Of a stretch of DNA of 64,000 nucleotides, positions 24,301 through 39,300 are shown piece after piece. The number at the start of each line of letters is the position of its first letter. The first letter of the stretch is position 1. The DNA lies in contig JAODTK010000334.1 of the NCBI GenBank assembly GCA_026419785.1, positions 310,001-374,000 on the forward strand. Direction: 5' to 3'. A model generated the notes under the pieces. That model saw only the letters and a program-made list of their open reading frames with translations, ran no database searches and was not told the DNA's origin. The position numbers and the translations under genes are program-made. The stretch comes from Sclerodactyla briareus. Its lineage: Eukaryota; Echinodermata; Holothuroidea; Dendrochirotida; Sclerodactylidae.

Positions 24301-27300
24301 AAATAATGCATTTTTGTCCAAATTGGCTCAGAATTTAAGGATGGGTCCCCTTCAGTAGCGAAAGGGTTAATGTTTTGATAATCATAAATTATAAATGAAC
24401 ACAGTTTGTATGCATGAGCATGGGAAAATCAAATGACATTACATCATTTTTATATTTATTACTTGTTTGTTGGATTCTTAGTGGCCTTTCTTGGCTCTTA
24501 GATTCTCGGGAAAGGTTAGGTTAACTCGCTGCCGAATTATTAACAGCATGCCAATGCACATAAATAACGATAATGCCCACACTATACTGAATTTACTTTG
24601 AGGGCTCAACACTAATCTTACTGATAATGCGGGATGTTGCATTTTCAGCCAGCATCAAGCCTCCAGATGACATGATTTTGTTATCAGTAACTATTATGGT
24701 ATACAAACCCCCTGTTCATAGACCAGTGGAAGATCAGGATGTCGTATCTCTCACATTCCATTTTGCACCAGAGTGACTTGGAGGGCCAGGAGTCAAACGG
24801 GGTGTCGAGATCAGGGCTGCCGTCGTGGACCAATCACTGCAGCTGCTCTCACCCAAAGACGGAGAGCCGATACACTGCATCAGGTTTGGCTGCACCTACT
24901 ATGGATCTGACAGGACAGAGCCAGTCATCCTCTTCAACAACAGTCCGCTGTGGTGAACTTCGTCACCGTCTTGAACGAAGAGGCTGAAGGAATGGGGGGG
25001 AGCAGTGGGGGAGTTTTTAGCTTCATTGACAGTTCGACTAGTATTAAGGACATATACTATATCATTTCAATTGAAGTTGATAGTTGATAGGCTATGGAAG
25101 TGCATTTACCTTTTTGGACCGAGTTGTGATTTTAGCGTCCTAAGAGAAGGACATTGAGTATCGGACAACAGTCAAAAATCAAAGTTTTGTCAAGCTTTTG
25201 GTTGTCTCTGACGATTAGACAACTGAAAAATCGAGCCCTTATTTGAATGTGGTGTTTTTTTTTTCTTTTCTCATATGCTTGTGTAGAATGCATTTCTGCT
25301 CTGATTAATTTTGGTCAGTTTACTGGTCCCCTGTAGGAATGGACACCTGAAAGAATTCAACAATTCTTCAAAGAATTGCAACTAATAACACACACAGGAA
25401 ATACACCGAATGGTACAGTAGGATGTGTGAAAGTATATTATAGATTGATCAACTTTCCAGAATGTTGAATTCAAACAAAGATTTCAAGTTTTCCTAGGCC
25501 GTCACATCAGTGACATCACAATTTAGGACCAGCCTAATTGCTCAGACACTTTTCCACACTGAAAGGTACTGATGCAGTGCGTAGCCCATGTATGGATCCA
25601 TATGCATTTTCATACTATCACGAGTTCACATAACAAGACCTTTCAAGAGAAATAAAGAATGAGAACACATGACCCTTTAACTTGAGTTTAGGCCACGCCC
25701 CAACAGATGAAGTCAGCCTGTAGGTAGCCTAACCTAGCCTAAATCATGTATTTGTGATACTACGTGGCTGGAGTGAAGTTTGGTGATGAAAAATTGGTGA
25801 AATTTCCTGAGACCTCTGATCCGTATTGAGGCCTATTTGAAATCTATCAATTTTACAGTAATACAAGATTTAGGAATCTTTCATTCGGCCATGTTTTGTA
25901 TAAGTTCTCCCTAGTAATCAGCCAATTTTGCAGGATGATAATTTCTCCCTTTGTCAGTTCCATGCAACTATTCCATTACCATGTTGCTATGGCAATATCA
26001 ATCCAGAAGGCAGTGTCCGCAGATCATGCAGGTGTCCGGGATTATGCAGGTATACTATACAGTGTGCCTTGAGCATAGTCTATCCGAATAATTTTATGCA
26101 TGTGCTGTTGCCAATGCTCTGATAAATGTGCATGTTCGTTTTCGTGCAGTGCACTGTCAGAATAGATAGGGTAACACATGAGTGTTAAACAGTGCCTTCA
26201 AGCTATAAGACTACCCTTACTTGCTGTGAAGGGTACTTTGCACATAGGTATGTCCTATGACCCAAGCTGACAAAAAGAGTATCTATGGGTCTTTTAACTA
26301 ATTTGCTTAGGAATTGTCATATTGTCTACATCAATGTTACTCAACCTGGAGTCCAAAACCCTCACCCTTAGGGGGTCCCTGAAGTTTTGAGCGGGTCTGA
26401 GCATACGAAGGTCTGTGTGAAAAATGGGCCCTCCAATAGCAAGAGGTTTATAAATTTTGCATCAGAACCCCTCAATATTGATAAAGATGAAAAGGAAAGT
26501 CCATTCCCTCTCCGGCAACTCTTTGTTCCTTCACACTTTCCGCTCATCACAAGGGATCTGTGGATAAAGAGAAGGTGGAGAACCTACAGTCTATATCATA
26601 TCAGTAATGATGTCAAAGTCTTCACAGCTATTGGTACCCACTGGTAGTCTTGTACCAATTGTGTGGTTGGCACAATTTGTGGAACGTCTGACTTCCAACC
26701 GGGAGACCAGAGTTTGAGTCCTGGTCGGGTCATACAAGACTTTCAAAATGATACCTGCTGCCTTCTCGCTGGGCGCTCACACAATGGATTGCTGCAGGGA
26801 TGAACGAGGGGTGGGCAATTTGCAAGTTATCATCTGCGTGTGATTACCCCATCCCTACATTACCTTTACCACCAAAGAGACTTACCTAGTGAGGGATCAC
26901 AGCTGACAGTGAGGGGTAGTATCCAGGTCTGCACCCTTGCTGGGCCCTGAATGGGTTCGATCCACTGTGCTCAGTGAGTAAACCATAAAAAAGGGGAAAT
27001 ACATGGTCAAGCAACTTCTGAAAGAAAGCATATGTTTTGATTGGAGACGTGCAGTATTACATCTTTGATGCAAAATTCCTGAATTATCTTGTATATTGTC
27101 CCCATTTGCATGACTTGAAAACATCTTTGTCTTTGTATTTTACCTCTAGGGAGCTGACCTCACCAAATCAACCATCCATACCATGGCCACCAAGGACATG
27201 CAAGTAGCAGCGAGGGACTGCTCCAACCCTCTCACCTCCCTCGTGACAGCCCTGCCCAGCCAGGGGGTCCTCCAGCCCAATGAGAGGGTCACTGTGTTCT

Positions 27301-30300
27301 TCAGGTTCAGCCCCCGGTACAAGCAGCAGCACCCAGGGGTGGAAGGGGACCTCTGTCCCCCCTCCCCGGCAGGACTATGCCTCTTCATGAACATCACCAC
27401 AGTGGGGAGCAGTAGTGGCACATGTGGAGAGAGTGGGGGGCAGGATATGGCAGGTGAGATCCTTGGAGCATCGGATGGTGTATTAGTGTATAGATATGGT
27501 TTGTGCGAAAGGAATTCACAGTATAAATTGCATTTATGCAACAGCAGTTTGAGTCCGCCAATATTTTGTGATTCCACCTAATTGGATATGATGGAACGGT
27601 TTTAGCTTGGACTGTTTTGTTGTGTTACTTGAACGAAGTTCGAAAGAAACTTACCGATCACTTGTTTATGCGTTGTGTGTCCCACTTTCGTGTTAGCAGG
27701 AGTTCTCCTGGAACGGTATATGACCCATTTCGATGAAATTTTGTTTGTAGTATCGTAGTAGGGTGAGCATGATCTGATTAGATTTTGGGCACAAGAGTCG
27801 CTTATTAAGTAGGGTAAGATCAGGTTGGTTGGAACAGGAATAGATGCAAATGGAATAACCACTGAAGCCCCTGTCATTCATTGATTTGTTACTAATTGTG
27901 TGATATGTGAAGAGAGCTAACTGTATTTTATTTCCTGAAAAAGTCTGTTAATGTTCGCTTGGGGTTTTATAACCTGTTTTCATGGTATTACAGTGTGTTG
28001 TAGTAAATTTAGATTGAGGTTGACCTGAAAACTGGATCCCATACAGACGAGCTAAGATGACTCAAAGATAGTCTTAGGCCATTTTTTATTAGTCTTGGTT
28101 GGACCACTTGTGGGGGCAATATTAGGCAGGGGTGGACTCCTAATAGAGTCAGATAGTGTGCTGATTCACCACCTGTTTTTTCCAAATTCCTGTTTGATTA
28201 AAAATGGCCCCTCCTTCACAATTGTCAGTGCATTCATAAATCCCACATGTGGTTTTCCTCTTCTTTTTTCTAGCATTTCAAAGTGGAGGTCTTTGCTCTG
28301 ACTGGGGACGCATTACCGTCATTTGAGTACTCCCTCAGACGAGCTTCCATTTTGACGAGTGCCCCCAGTCGGCGAGGCACGTGGACATGTTTGCTGGGCG
28401 ACGGTGAATAATGACTCCAGATCTTGCATGCGCTTTCGGTTAAGCCCATGGCACCAGTTGCAATCCACCCACCTTCGGGCAGACTCAAGCCTGGGGAGTC
28501 CCGCGATTTGATGATATCCTTCAAGCCCAACCAGTATGGGAACTTCCGACTGCTCCAGCAGATGGTGGTGTTAGGACCCGTAGCCACGCACAAGGGGGAT
28601 TGGCGTCACCCTCGACACGGTTTACAGGAGCCGATACACACCATGCACATCCTCCTGACGGGGCAGGGGGTTGCCACCTTCAGGAAAAAAAAGGAAACCC
28701 AAGTTTAATCCAGGTTTGAGGATTCTTTCTTCGTGTACAAGGCGTAAATCTCAGGGGTAATCTTGGCCATTTTTTTTTTGTCAACATTCTTTGAGGTATG
28801 AAAACAGAGTGGCTGCGTGTAGCAGTGCTTCTAAAGAAAGGGGGGTGCTTGTCTGGGTGCTGACGCCTCAGGTGTCTCCCTACGGCAGCTTCAAAGTTCT
28901 CTGCGCTGGTTATACTTGAGATCACAGAATATTCCAGGCCTTGGTATGAAGGAGTATTTAAAGAGTGCATGGTGCACAATGTAACTATAATTGTTAGAGC
29001 AACAGGTTCGGCTGAAGGTAGGAGAGGCTAAGGCTTTGTGTGAAGTAGTGATTTTTATGGAGGATTTCAATGCAGTGACCATGCATACCAATTTCGAAAA
29101 ATGGTTTATTCTCATTTGAAACTGCATGCTCCCTTGCAGTTTGGTAACCTAATAGAGGAACACCATTCAGGTTTTTCCTCCTAACTGGCAATGGTTCCCA
29201 GTTGAAAGTTTTTTAATGTCTGTTTCACCGAACGGTCTACGCCAAATCACACCATGTCATGAGACATGGAGCTCCTTCTGGTTACCTTTCCATTCCTTAT
29301 GTATATGATATAGCAACATAAACTCATTGATCTTTTCTCTCCAGGTATCACGCCGTTAGTGGTGGGGGGGAGGGGGCCATGTTTGTGGAGGTCAAGGTCG
29401 ATGAGATGAGGGCCTACCGCCCCGTGTAGCAGTCCTTGGAGCACCCAAGACCAAGACCTCCACACCATGAGAACAGCCAGCAGGTCCAAGGATGACCAGG
29501 CCCTCGGGCCTACCCCAACGACCGTGCCAGGAGTGTGCGACCCAGCTATAGGAGGGAACAGTACAAGTGAGTTTCATACATGAGCGATGGGATCAGAAGT
29601 TTGTGAGGGGTTCACAAACTCTAATAATCCTGACTCGCCATTAGTTTGGGGCAATGCGCACTGTCTCAAAATAATTTTTTTGGCAACCCTGATCCTAATC
29701 TCCAACCCTAACGAAGAATATAATTACTACAATACAATACCACTAGCAATGAGAAAACATCTTTGGAAGGAGTGGTTAATTCTGTTGATTCAGTTGAGCG
29801 TCCACTACTCTGACCCACCCTTCTCCCGGTTTGCACTGTTCTCTCGCCCCCCCCCCCTTCTAACACGCTTTTCAACATGTGGTTGCGACATTGGTATGGT
29901 AACTCAAACCCCAGTTAAGATTAGTTCCCATGTGGGCTGGGGGTTGTGAATGGACACCACGAGCATTTGTTGACAGTGATGGTTACTACGGGAGATTATC
30001 AGTTTTACATTTTGATGCTGAGACACATGCATGCTGATTGGTCAGGAAACATTATTTCATTGATAAACTTGTCGATTCAGCCCAAACTCTCTGTCAATGG
30101 TAAAGTGTTGTAGTACAGGGGTTCTCAATAAAGAGGGTACTGAAGTAATGCTGAGTGCTGCTTGTTAGAAGTCGCCTAGGCTGGTTGGGTCATGTCAATA
30201 GAATGGATGGAAGGATGATGGGGAGAATGGTGCGCAACTTTGAATGGTGGAATTAGTCTGCCAATGGGTCCTGGCCAGTAGCTAGTTCACCCAAAAATTG

Positions 30301-33300
30301 AGATATACAAATAACCTGTCGAGGGCAGTTGTTAACAACTGACGAGAATGGTGGGAGCTGGTGCATTACGATTGTAGTATGTGGCACTGGACAACAAGAG
30401 AATTCAGGAGGAAATAAAATCGAGCTGAAATAAAAATGCTCCCTCAGTGTCTGTTAAAGTTTCATTCAGCCTTATTTCACATCCTTCTTTCAGTCATGTA
30501 GGCTACCCATACTGTAGTAATCTATTGTATTGACTGTTATAAAAACTACAATTGAAAAAAAATCTATTGGAACGATCGTATTAGGTCAAAATTTGTACCT
30601 TCGTGGAATAGGTCCCTGTGGCGAAACAAATATATATATAATATTGGTGCTGTAATTTTGACTGAAATTCCTTCTTGTAGATGAGAAATCGAAAGATGCC
30701 TCATTTTCATATTGTTGATTCTCATTTCCTCGAATATTTTAAGGGCTGAATTAGGCTTTAAAAGATGCATGTCTATTGTTTTTGTGCTCCATCTGTTTTG
30801 GTGGTCGTATAGCCATTTATATATTAATTAATCATCAGTGCAAACCTGCTGTATTCTGGATATCATCCGCGTTCACTGCCACCTAAAATCCAGGACCCCT
30901 GTCTTTGCCAACCTCCCCTCTCCATAGAACCATATTCACTAAGACGGACAGACATACCTCTTCTATGAGACATACCTACTGACTATGAAGAAATGAAGAC
31001 AATACAGGACCACAAAGATAAAAAATTTACCAAAAAAGAGAAACTCACATGCAGGGAGTCAAGAGCCAAGAGATCTTGCAAGAACAGTCTAGGTAAGTCC
31101 ATCTGCAACAGTTTGGATAGCAGGCCTTTGATGTTGTAAGTGTTTCTCTCAGTTTTTACTGCGGTCAGTCACATGCAGAATTGATATACTGATTCGTGTT
31201 CATTTTTGTTCTTCATGTTTCATTTCTTAACCCGTATAAATATAGCATAATTATGAGAAGAAATACAAGTATCCACTAAAGCAAATAGAAACAAAAACCA
31301 GCCATAGAGAACAGAATGTTCAAAAGGTTGCACAAAAAAAAAGCATAAAACTATGAACTGGTGAAGTTATTATAAAAATCGAAACGAGGGTTCCAAATTG
31401 CTAAGTTGAATGTAATATTGGCCGCACGTTGGATGAAGAGTTCTTATGAGTTGAATGTCGATATTTTGGCAAGATATGACGATTCCCAAATTCCTGATTG
31501 ATGTTTCCAAATCTATAGTACTCAGTCTATCCTTTCAGAGTGTCCTAATCAAGGGCGCCGATTGTGTTGGCGATGGGGGGGATCGACCAGATGAATACTA
31601 TCTACAAGTGCCATCACTGTTTGGCGCGTAGCGTACCCAAAAAAATTCGGTTGACAGACCCCCGAGATTGCAGGAAACTGCAGTTCCCGTGCCTTATGAG
31701 ACCGTAAGCAGCATTCCTAAAATTGATGAAAATGTTATTTCAGGAAACGTTCTCCAAAACTTATCCGCCTTCAGGGAGTCCATTTCCAGTGTTGACTTGG
31801 GTGCTGTAGCATTTCAAAACACCATGCAAGTGATGTTACAGTCATGAAAAGAACAATGGATGCAATGGCAACACCAGTACGTGCATGCGAAGCGCGAGAT
31901 TTCGCAGAATCCATTTGACCAACGACAGCACTGAACCCTCTTTGACCTTTCACTAGATTATGCTCACGTTTTTTACTCAAAGATACAGCCTCCATTTTTC
32001 TCCTATTTGCGACCACAGGCGCATGGGGAGGGACATCTTCCAATCAGGACTATACAGGTGTGCCAAAAGTATAACACGAAGTAAAGCCGCAACTGTGTGC
32101 GAAGCGTAACAATTTTTTTTCAATTTTGGACATCCCATCGCTAAAGTCGGGCAATCTTGGATATAAACTTATCCCACATGAATCTTGAATCATGTCTTTA
32201 CACATGTTGTGGCATTCCCTGGTCGAATATTTGATGGCTATTTTATGGGCTTATTATGTGGCACCGCGCATGCACCCAACTTCAACAAGGGTTCGCCCCC
32301 ATAAAATTATCGCTAATACTCTAGTCAAATATTGCAAATAGCAATGCGTCACTAGACTTTTCATACGAGGGGGGGTTGTTCGGTGGGTTAGGTGTCGATT
32401 TCAACGCCTACATTTTTTTCGTGCGGCGCGAAACCCTTCTAAGCGGCAGCGCCACAAAGGCATGGCGCTGAGCGCAAAAGAAATTTTGCACAAGCCCCCC
32501 AGATGGCCGGAAATGACCTTCCTGGGATTTAGGCGGCTTGTACCAAGCTTCAAATTCGGGCATTTTGATCACAAATTCTGTACCGGTGAATTTTTCTAAC
32601 ATTTTTTCAGACCTCTGCATTATCGCTGCAAACCGCAGTTATCGGGAAATCGTTGAAACTCCAACAGTCTGATAGCCTAGGCTAAGGCAGTTCCAAGTCC
32701 CTCTTGGTCCCGAGGCAGAGGGAACGGACCGGAGGCTTGAATTGTTTAGTAATCAAAAAGAGGTTTTATTTCCAATGGTAATGAGACAGTTTGTTGTATT
32801 ATTCCCACTCACAAATATGTAGAAGTTAGGGAGCCATGAGCAGAAATTTCCCCCATAGCGTGTGCTGAGATGACGTGAAAGCAACGGGACAAAATCCACT
32901 ACTATTAGGGGGCGCAAACACAAATTTTGTTCACTTTTTGGTATTCGAGGCCAATTTTTCCCTTTTTTTTGTCACCCTTGCCGGCATGAATTCCAGCAAT
33001 ATTTGAGACTTAGCCTTTTCGCCACTGATTTGGAATCCTTTCTTATTACTTTTTGACAACGCAATTTTTGATTTTTTTTTTTTCGATGCCCCACCGTACG
33101 CCCTCATAGTGAGTGCAACCCCCACTTTAAACGAGTGGTCGCAACCAGAATACAAAATTTTTTAAAAATCACAGATCTCCGCCAATCTTATGCAAACGAT
33201 ATTGATGAAGGAGAACCCTTCTTTCATTGTAATTAAAACCAACCCGGAGTAAAACTTCGGGCCTTTTTTGTTTTGTTAAGGAACGTTCTTACAGGCACAT

Positions 33301-36300
33301 TCATATTTCCTGAACACATAATTCAACGTTCCATTGGTAATTTAGGTCATTATGCAGTTGTTTAAACACGGTTGCCAATGGAATATGTCAGATACAGTGT
33401 CAGCGAAATAGTAGTCGAGCTCAAATATTGGGGGAGGGGGACAAATGCATTGCAGTTCCCCCTCAACCAAAATCTTGGGGGATGCCATCCCCCATACGAT
33501 CGCGCCCCTTGGTCCTAATGTTCGGTCAAATGGAGAAATGTATTGCCTTTCTGCTGTATAGGCCACTGCAAGTGGAGTTCCATCTTCATTGGATCCAAAT
33601 TCACTGGTATTACTCAGGCTACATTAATGCTCTGACTGTCTAATGAAGCAGGCAGTTCTAGCTGATAATTAAAAAGCCCAGGTCTCGCTTATGCAATTCA
33701 AATTTCAGTTTAACTCTCAGCTGAAACACGCTGTGTTTATGCCAGTGTCCAGTAATCAGAACAATGTTTTTTTACCCTAGATTTCATCACCTTGTTGCAG
33801 TTTGCATATTGACTTTAAAGGTCAACCTTGTAATCAATGTTTCAACTTTATTGAAGGTTTGCAAACTGGGACCAGGACTTAACATGCTGGGTACTGGGGC
33901 ATGTCTATTATAAGAAAAAGGTGTATGTGGTCAGCTCAGATTCATATTTGCTGTTGTCATTTCATGTTCCCAGGGAGTTCACAGAGCTGAATAACAACAC
34001 TGATATTGGAATGAAGCCTGCTCTGGACTGAGACCACCCAAACTATCATCAAGAGAGGCCAACCTTACCTGAACTGTAAGCTTGCTGATGCTGCATATTT
34101 GCAGATTAGACATTTGAAAGTCTAATTTCTTCTTGCCAAGAATGATTGATGAGTGGAAGAGCCCCCCTGCAGATCTTTTGTTTGGTCTTAGAGTGATAAT
34201 GCCTTCAAGGACAGATTGACTTGGTTTTTTTCAGGAGTGTGTGCGAATTCTTTGCTTCCTGCTGTTTCTTCTTCTGTCTTCGCTTGTTGTGGTTTCAGGG
34301 GTGTTCATGAGGACTCAGTCCTACCTGACTCCTTTTCCGACTAAACTAAACTACATCAACTAAATTAGGACTAGACGCCCATCTCTTAATTCTATTAACA
34401 TGTTTGATATGTCTCTGGGTAAAATATATCCAACAGAGTAGAATTAAAGGCTAGTATTCCTTAATTTAAAGCTTCATGAGGTTACAAATATAACAAATGG
34501 GTTATCTCTTTGGAACCTTCTAAAATAAGAAGAGTTAGTCCTCGTGAAGCTACTGCTGTTGGTTATTGCCTTTCACAATTTTGTGAAATGTTGTTACTTT
34601 TCAGGATTCACAATAAGGACATGACAATGATGTCTTCTACTGCATTTACTGACTACTTCCCTTCAGTCCGTGGTAGGTGAATCACACAAACCCATGAAAA
34701 AATCTTGATACAGGGTCTCCAAAGCTCTGAAACAACCACCCCTGGATGTTAGGTCTGCTCTATCAGTCTGCATGTTCAAGAATCATCTAAAACACACCTT
34801 TTTTGACACAAACAGTTTACTGGATTTTTTTGGACATTTGGAAGTTTTTTTTCGCAAAGAGTGATTAATGAGTGAATAGCCCTCCCTGCAGATATTGTTT
34901 AGTGTTAATACCTTCAAGTAACAGTCCTGACTTGTTTTTCAGGAATTGTGGGAGAATTTCTTGTGTTCTGTGTCGCCAAAGGAATTCAAATTGTTCAGGG
35001 CCACTGACCATTTACTTGATTATTGCTCTGTAGAAATGTATCCATAATTTATAATATTAACAGTTTTAGAACTGTTACCATCAAGCCTGTATTACTAAAC
35101 AAAGAGGAGTAAGAAGTTATGCAATGTACCTTGTGTTGTACTTCTTTCACTAAAGATTTGCCTTGATTCACTTGAATCATTTGAATGAGTCCATAGGCTG
35201 CAGGTAATGGTTGTGCTCTTTCACTATTCCTGCATCAATACCCTCAGAGCATCATATTGAACTAATATCCTCAATTCTCTGTCACACAGCTCCAGTACCC
35301 CCCGAGAACACCAATCGGATGCTCAGACTCACAAGAATTCTGAGACAGAGAGAGAAGCAGGCCAGAGTCCGACCAGCAGCGGCGGACTTAAACGCCGTTC
35401 CCTATGACCGCTGCTGAGAAGGCAGACTGTAAGAGGAGACTTACCCCTGAGAGTTACATCAGATCATTATAGGTCATTGACCCAACACAACGGACATCAA
35501 CACAAAGAACCTTGTTTTGCTCCTGGTGCGTCCATGTCCTTGTTTGTTTTGAGACGGAAGCCGAGAACTTTTTTTTTTTTCTTTTGCCATTTAGTGTTTT
35601 GAAACGAAAGTGTTTGTTTTGGGTGTGTTGACTGTTTCATGTTTTGCGAAACAATTTATAAGCTTTTGCCAATGGCTGCTTAGCCATCATTCATATTTCA
35701 TTTCATTCATTTGCACATTACTTCAAAATTGCAGCACCCATGGAACTAGTTTGGAGTTCTGAAGCAGCTTTTCCAGTTTATTTTGGAGGCTGCTTTCTCG
35801 CTTTTGTGCTCTGTCGTGCATGGGTGATTGAACGGAACAGGAAACAAGTGTGAAACAAATTTGTTCAGCATTCCACGTTGTCTGTCATCCATGTGCACTG
35901 GACTTGAAGCTCTCTTGGTATGGTTTAAGATGTGTATATACCCTTGATCACCTACTGGTTTCTGTCCAGCATGTACGACCAACATTATATTTCTGGCAGT
36001 GCGCACCATTGACCACTCTGTATCACGGTCTCATGCAAGGACTTTTTTCAGGGTAGATTATTTTTCACAACCATTTAATGAGCCAGTTTGGAGTTACAGT
36101 TACAGATGATAATGAATTTTGTCAAAGTTCTGGGGGAATAACCGCAGTTTTGACGTTGAACGTACAGTGTGCGGCACGATCTTTCGAAACTTCACTATCC
36201 CCCTGCCGACAATTGAAATCCTGTCACAAAAACTTTACAGATTTCCCCCCTTACTATCACAATACCATCCTAAAACGTGGTTATTGGTTGTGTTTTTCAA

Positions 36301-39300
36301 ATAGTGTTACAGTTTTAAATAGGTGCCTACAATATTGCTATGGGGGATCTGACCGAATCTCGTCTAATCCCCTGAACTGTTCAGTGTGGCATGCGCATTT
36401 AGAACTACGACTGGCTTATTTGCAACTGTAATTATCACAATACATTGTATGTCTTCTTGGTTTGTAGCCACCGCCATTCTAGTCTGATCATTCACCAACA
36501 AAATCTGAATTTTAATCAGGGGTTTTTTGTGTCAATGGTGTGATTGGCCTCTTCCATCATTGGAAAAAAACACTCCGACTGGCTGAAATCGGGTCCGGGG
36601 CTTCCTAATGTATTAAATGTATAATTTTAAAAAAAAGCCGTAAGTCAAGTCATATTTACATGACTATGTACTTTTTAAGGCTGTTGTATATACAATATGA
36701 TCACTAATTGTTTGTTTTTCTTTCTCTTCTAATTCATTTTTCAACTTTTGCACTTTCTGCAGTGTTGGTTGAATGATGGTAGTGTAACAAAGGTATGTTT
36801 CAAATACAAAAGATGTGCTGGGCAGGTAGTGAATATAGTATGAGTAACGCGCTGACTTGCTCTAGCCATTGTGGTTGTTCCCTTGAAATGTCCTATTGTC
36901 TTTCTGTATTTCCTCCTCAATTGTCCTTTGTTGTTTAGTCAAGCCTCCGGTCGACTTTGGTGAGTGGTGGCCTCAGTCAAGCAGCACTCAGACCGTTTAA
37001 CAATTGTTTAACTGCCTTTACCATTATTTTCATGGTCGTTCATGAGGTAATATCTTTATCATAACTGCTCTGAACTTGGCTGCTACCATATCTCATCATG
37101 TGAACTTAGAAGTTAGCAAACTGCCACTTAATGTAGACAAAAATAGCATTGAACGTTTGTCTATTAATCAAAAATAGCAAGTTCAGTCTGCAAATGTTGG
37201 TCATTTTGATTTCTTTCTTCTATCAGAAGGCTCTAACATTCTTAAGATTTTGCTTTATGAAAGATGGGGGTCTGTCTCACAATATTCACGAATGACGTCA
37301 TCATTCTGTTCATGTGATCTCCTCCCAAGTAATCAATATTGTTTGATATTGAAACCATTATATTTTCACTATAATAGAGTCAATGCAAAATTTGTTCTAT
37401 ATACTGTGGGACGATTGTTTATCAAACAGACCTGTCCATTATTCGCCGGGTGTTGTGAGAAAGTTTTGCCTCTTGAATGGATGAATGTAACAAAGGGGTG
37501 AGACCAGAGAATAGTCTATTCGATTAGTTTTTAACTATTATGATTTAAGAGAGCATGATCTGATATCTCAATGCAAAATCAGTTCTGATTCACATTGGAA
37601 TGATGGAATTACTTTTGCCATAATGTCACACAAATGGTAGCATCAGTATTTGAAGGGGACTTTTCAACATGCCAAGGGAGTTGACCATTTTGCAAAACTA
37701 TCCCGTTCTTTTGTCACATTACTCGGTATTGTCTTGGAACACATGAAAGTAGCACAATGAGGCTGTATTTCGGGGTCTGTTACCATATACCATGTGATGT
37801 TTTTACCCATCATGGTATTACATCTATGCCAACCTTTGAAGACTAGGTAAGCATGGTCTCTTAGGCAAAATGCTTTTACCTTAGTTATCACTTTATAGTT
37901 TATTACTCAATTATCCTATATGACTATTGTTCACTGTTTTGTCCCCCATCAGATTGACTCCAAGGAGTTGAGACAAAGCAGTCCATTGTCTCAGGTCGTC
38001 CCACCAAACACAAAGGCTCAGCTGCCTCTTGTGTTTGAATCGAATACAAAGGGAAATTTCAAAGGTGACCTAATTGTTCAAGACGTTTTCATTCAATTTA
38101 TTAGCAAGTAGAATTTGCATGGGGAGGTTAAATAATAAGCTTTGTCACAGGTTCAGTAAGTTTGGCTTTGCCTATCTTGTGATACTAGATTTGATAACAT
38201 TTATGTGCTCTAACTAATTTATTTGGAAATATTCGGAGTGCAGACTGCAGAACAGTGCAGATATGACTATCGAAAGGTTGTGTTCAAATATGGAGGCTAC
38301 GTGACCATAGGAATATTCCCATTTTCAACTTCTGGATTGTAGTCCCTGTCTTCATTTTGACCTGTTTATCTACTATGAGATGAATTGAGTATGCATTGAT
38401 ATATCCAGGGTTCCCGCTGTCATGGAAAACCTGGAAAAGTCATGGAATTCATCAATAACAAAACCAGGCCTGGATAAGTTTTGAAATTCAGTGAAAAGTT
38501 GTTAAGTCATGGAAAGGTCATGGAAGTTTTATGGAGTGATGTTGTCACTTTCTCACAGCTGTTCGCTGTTGTTGCTTTGTCTCTTTTTTGGATGTTCAGT
38601 TGAGAATTCTTTGTGGGATTTCATAGAAAAGTCATGGGAATCCTTTATTTGGTCATGAAAAAGTCATGGAGAAGTCATGGGAAATGATTGCCCAGAATCT
38701 GCAAGAACCCTGTTTACATGCCAAGTGCCTCATTCTTCAAATGCATTACTTATTGAAGGGAATGATTCATTATTTGTATTATGTTGATCAATGTTATTCC
38801 CCTAGATATCTCCAGAGCATTTCATAGTGCCTTGAAATATCTGAACTTTGGACTAATAAAAGGTCAATAGTATTTAACCCTCAATTCACATATCTCCCAC
38901 AGCGAAGAGTGTTGTAGTCATTCAGTTTGTGAGGCACTCACACCTGCCATTAGAGCCTATAGCCAACTACAACGTTCGTTATTCATGGGTGATAATGTGT
39001 CTGGAAATGAACAATATTTCTTTCCACACAATATCACATTCATTCATAATTCTTCATTTCAGTGAACATGAATATTACAAAATATGGACATATCAGTAAT
39101 AAACAAACAAATATAAACTTGATAATAATCAAGCAAAATAGAAGTACACACTGAAAAGGAAGGAGACCAGGAAAAAAAAAGTTATGAATAACCTATACAA
39201 GGTCTGGCCACAGGCAAAGCCAAAGGATTTCCTATAAATTCCATTCCATTAAACATTGAACTAATTCAAAGATTTTTTGTGTGTGTTTCGTTCCTCACCA

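Noticed and set aside
25928-26122. Possible CFAP47 exon after 'ttttgcag'
   Set aside because: The acceptor looks good but the translation does not resemble CFAP47 and exons 5 and 6 are adjacent in family order.
31771-32043. 90-codon minus-strand frame with one hydrophobic segment
   Set aside because: One putative membrane segment alone is weak; lies in a repeat-rich intron.
36078-36431. 117-codon open frame in CFAP47 intron 11
   Set aside because: No family similarity and not flanked by splice sites fitting CFAP47 phase.
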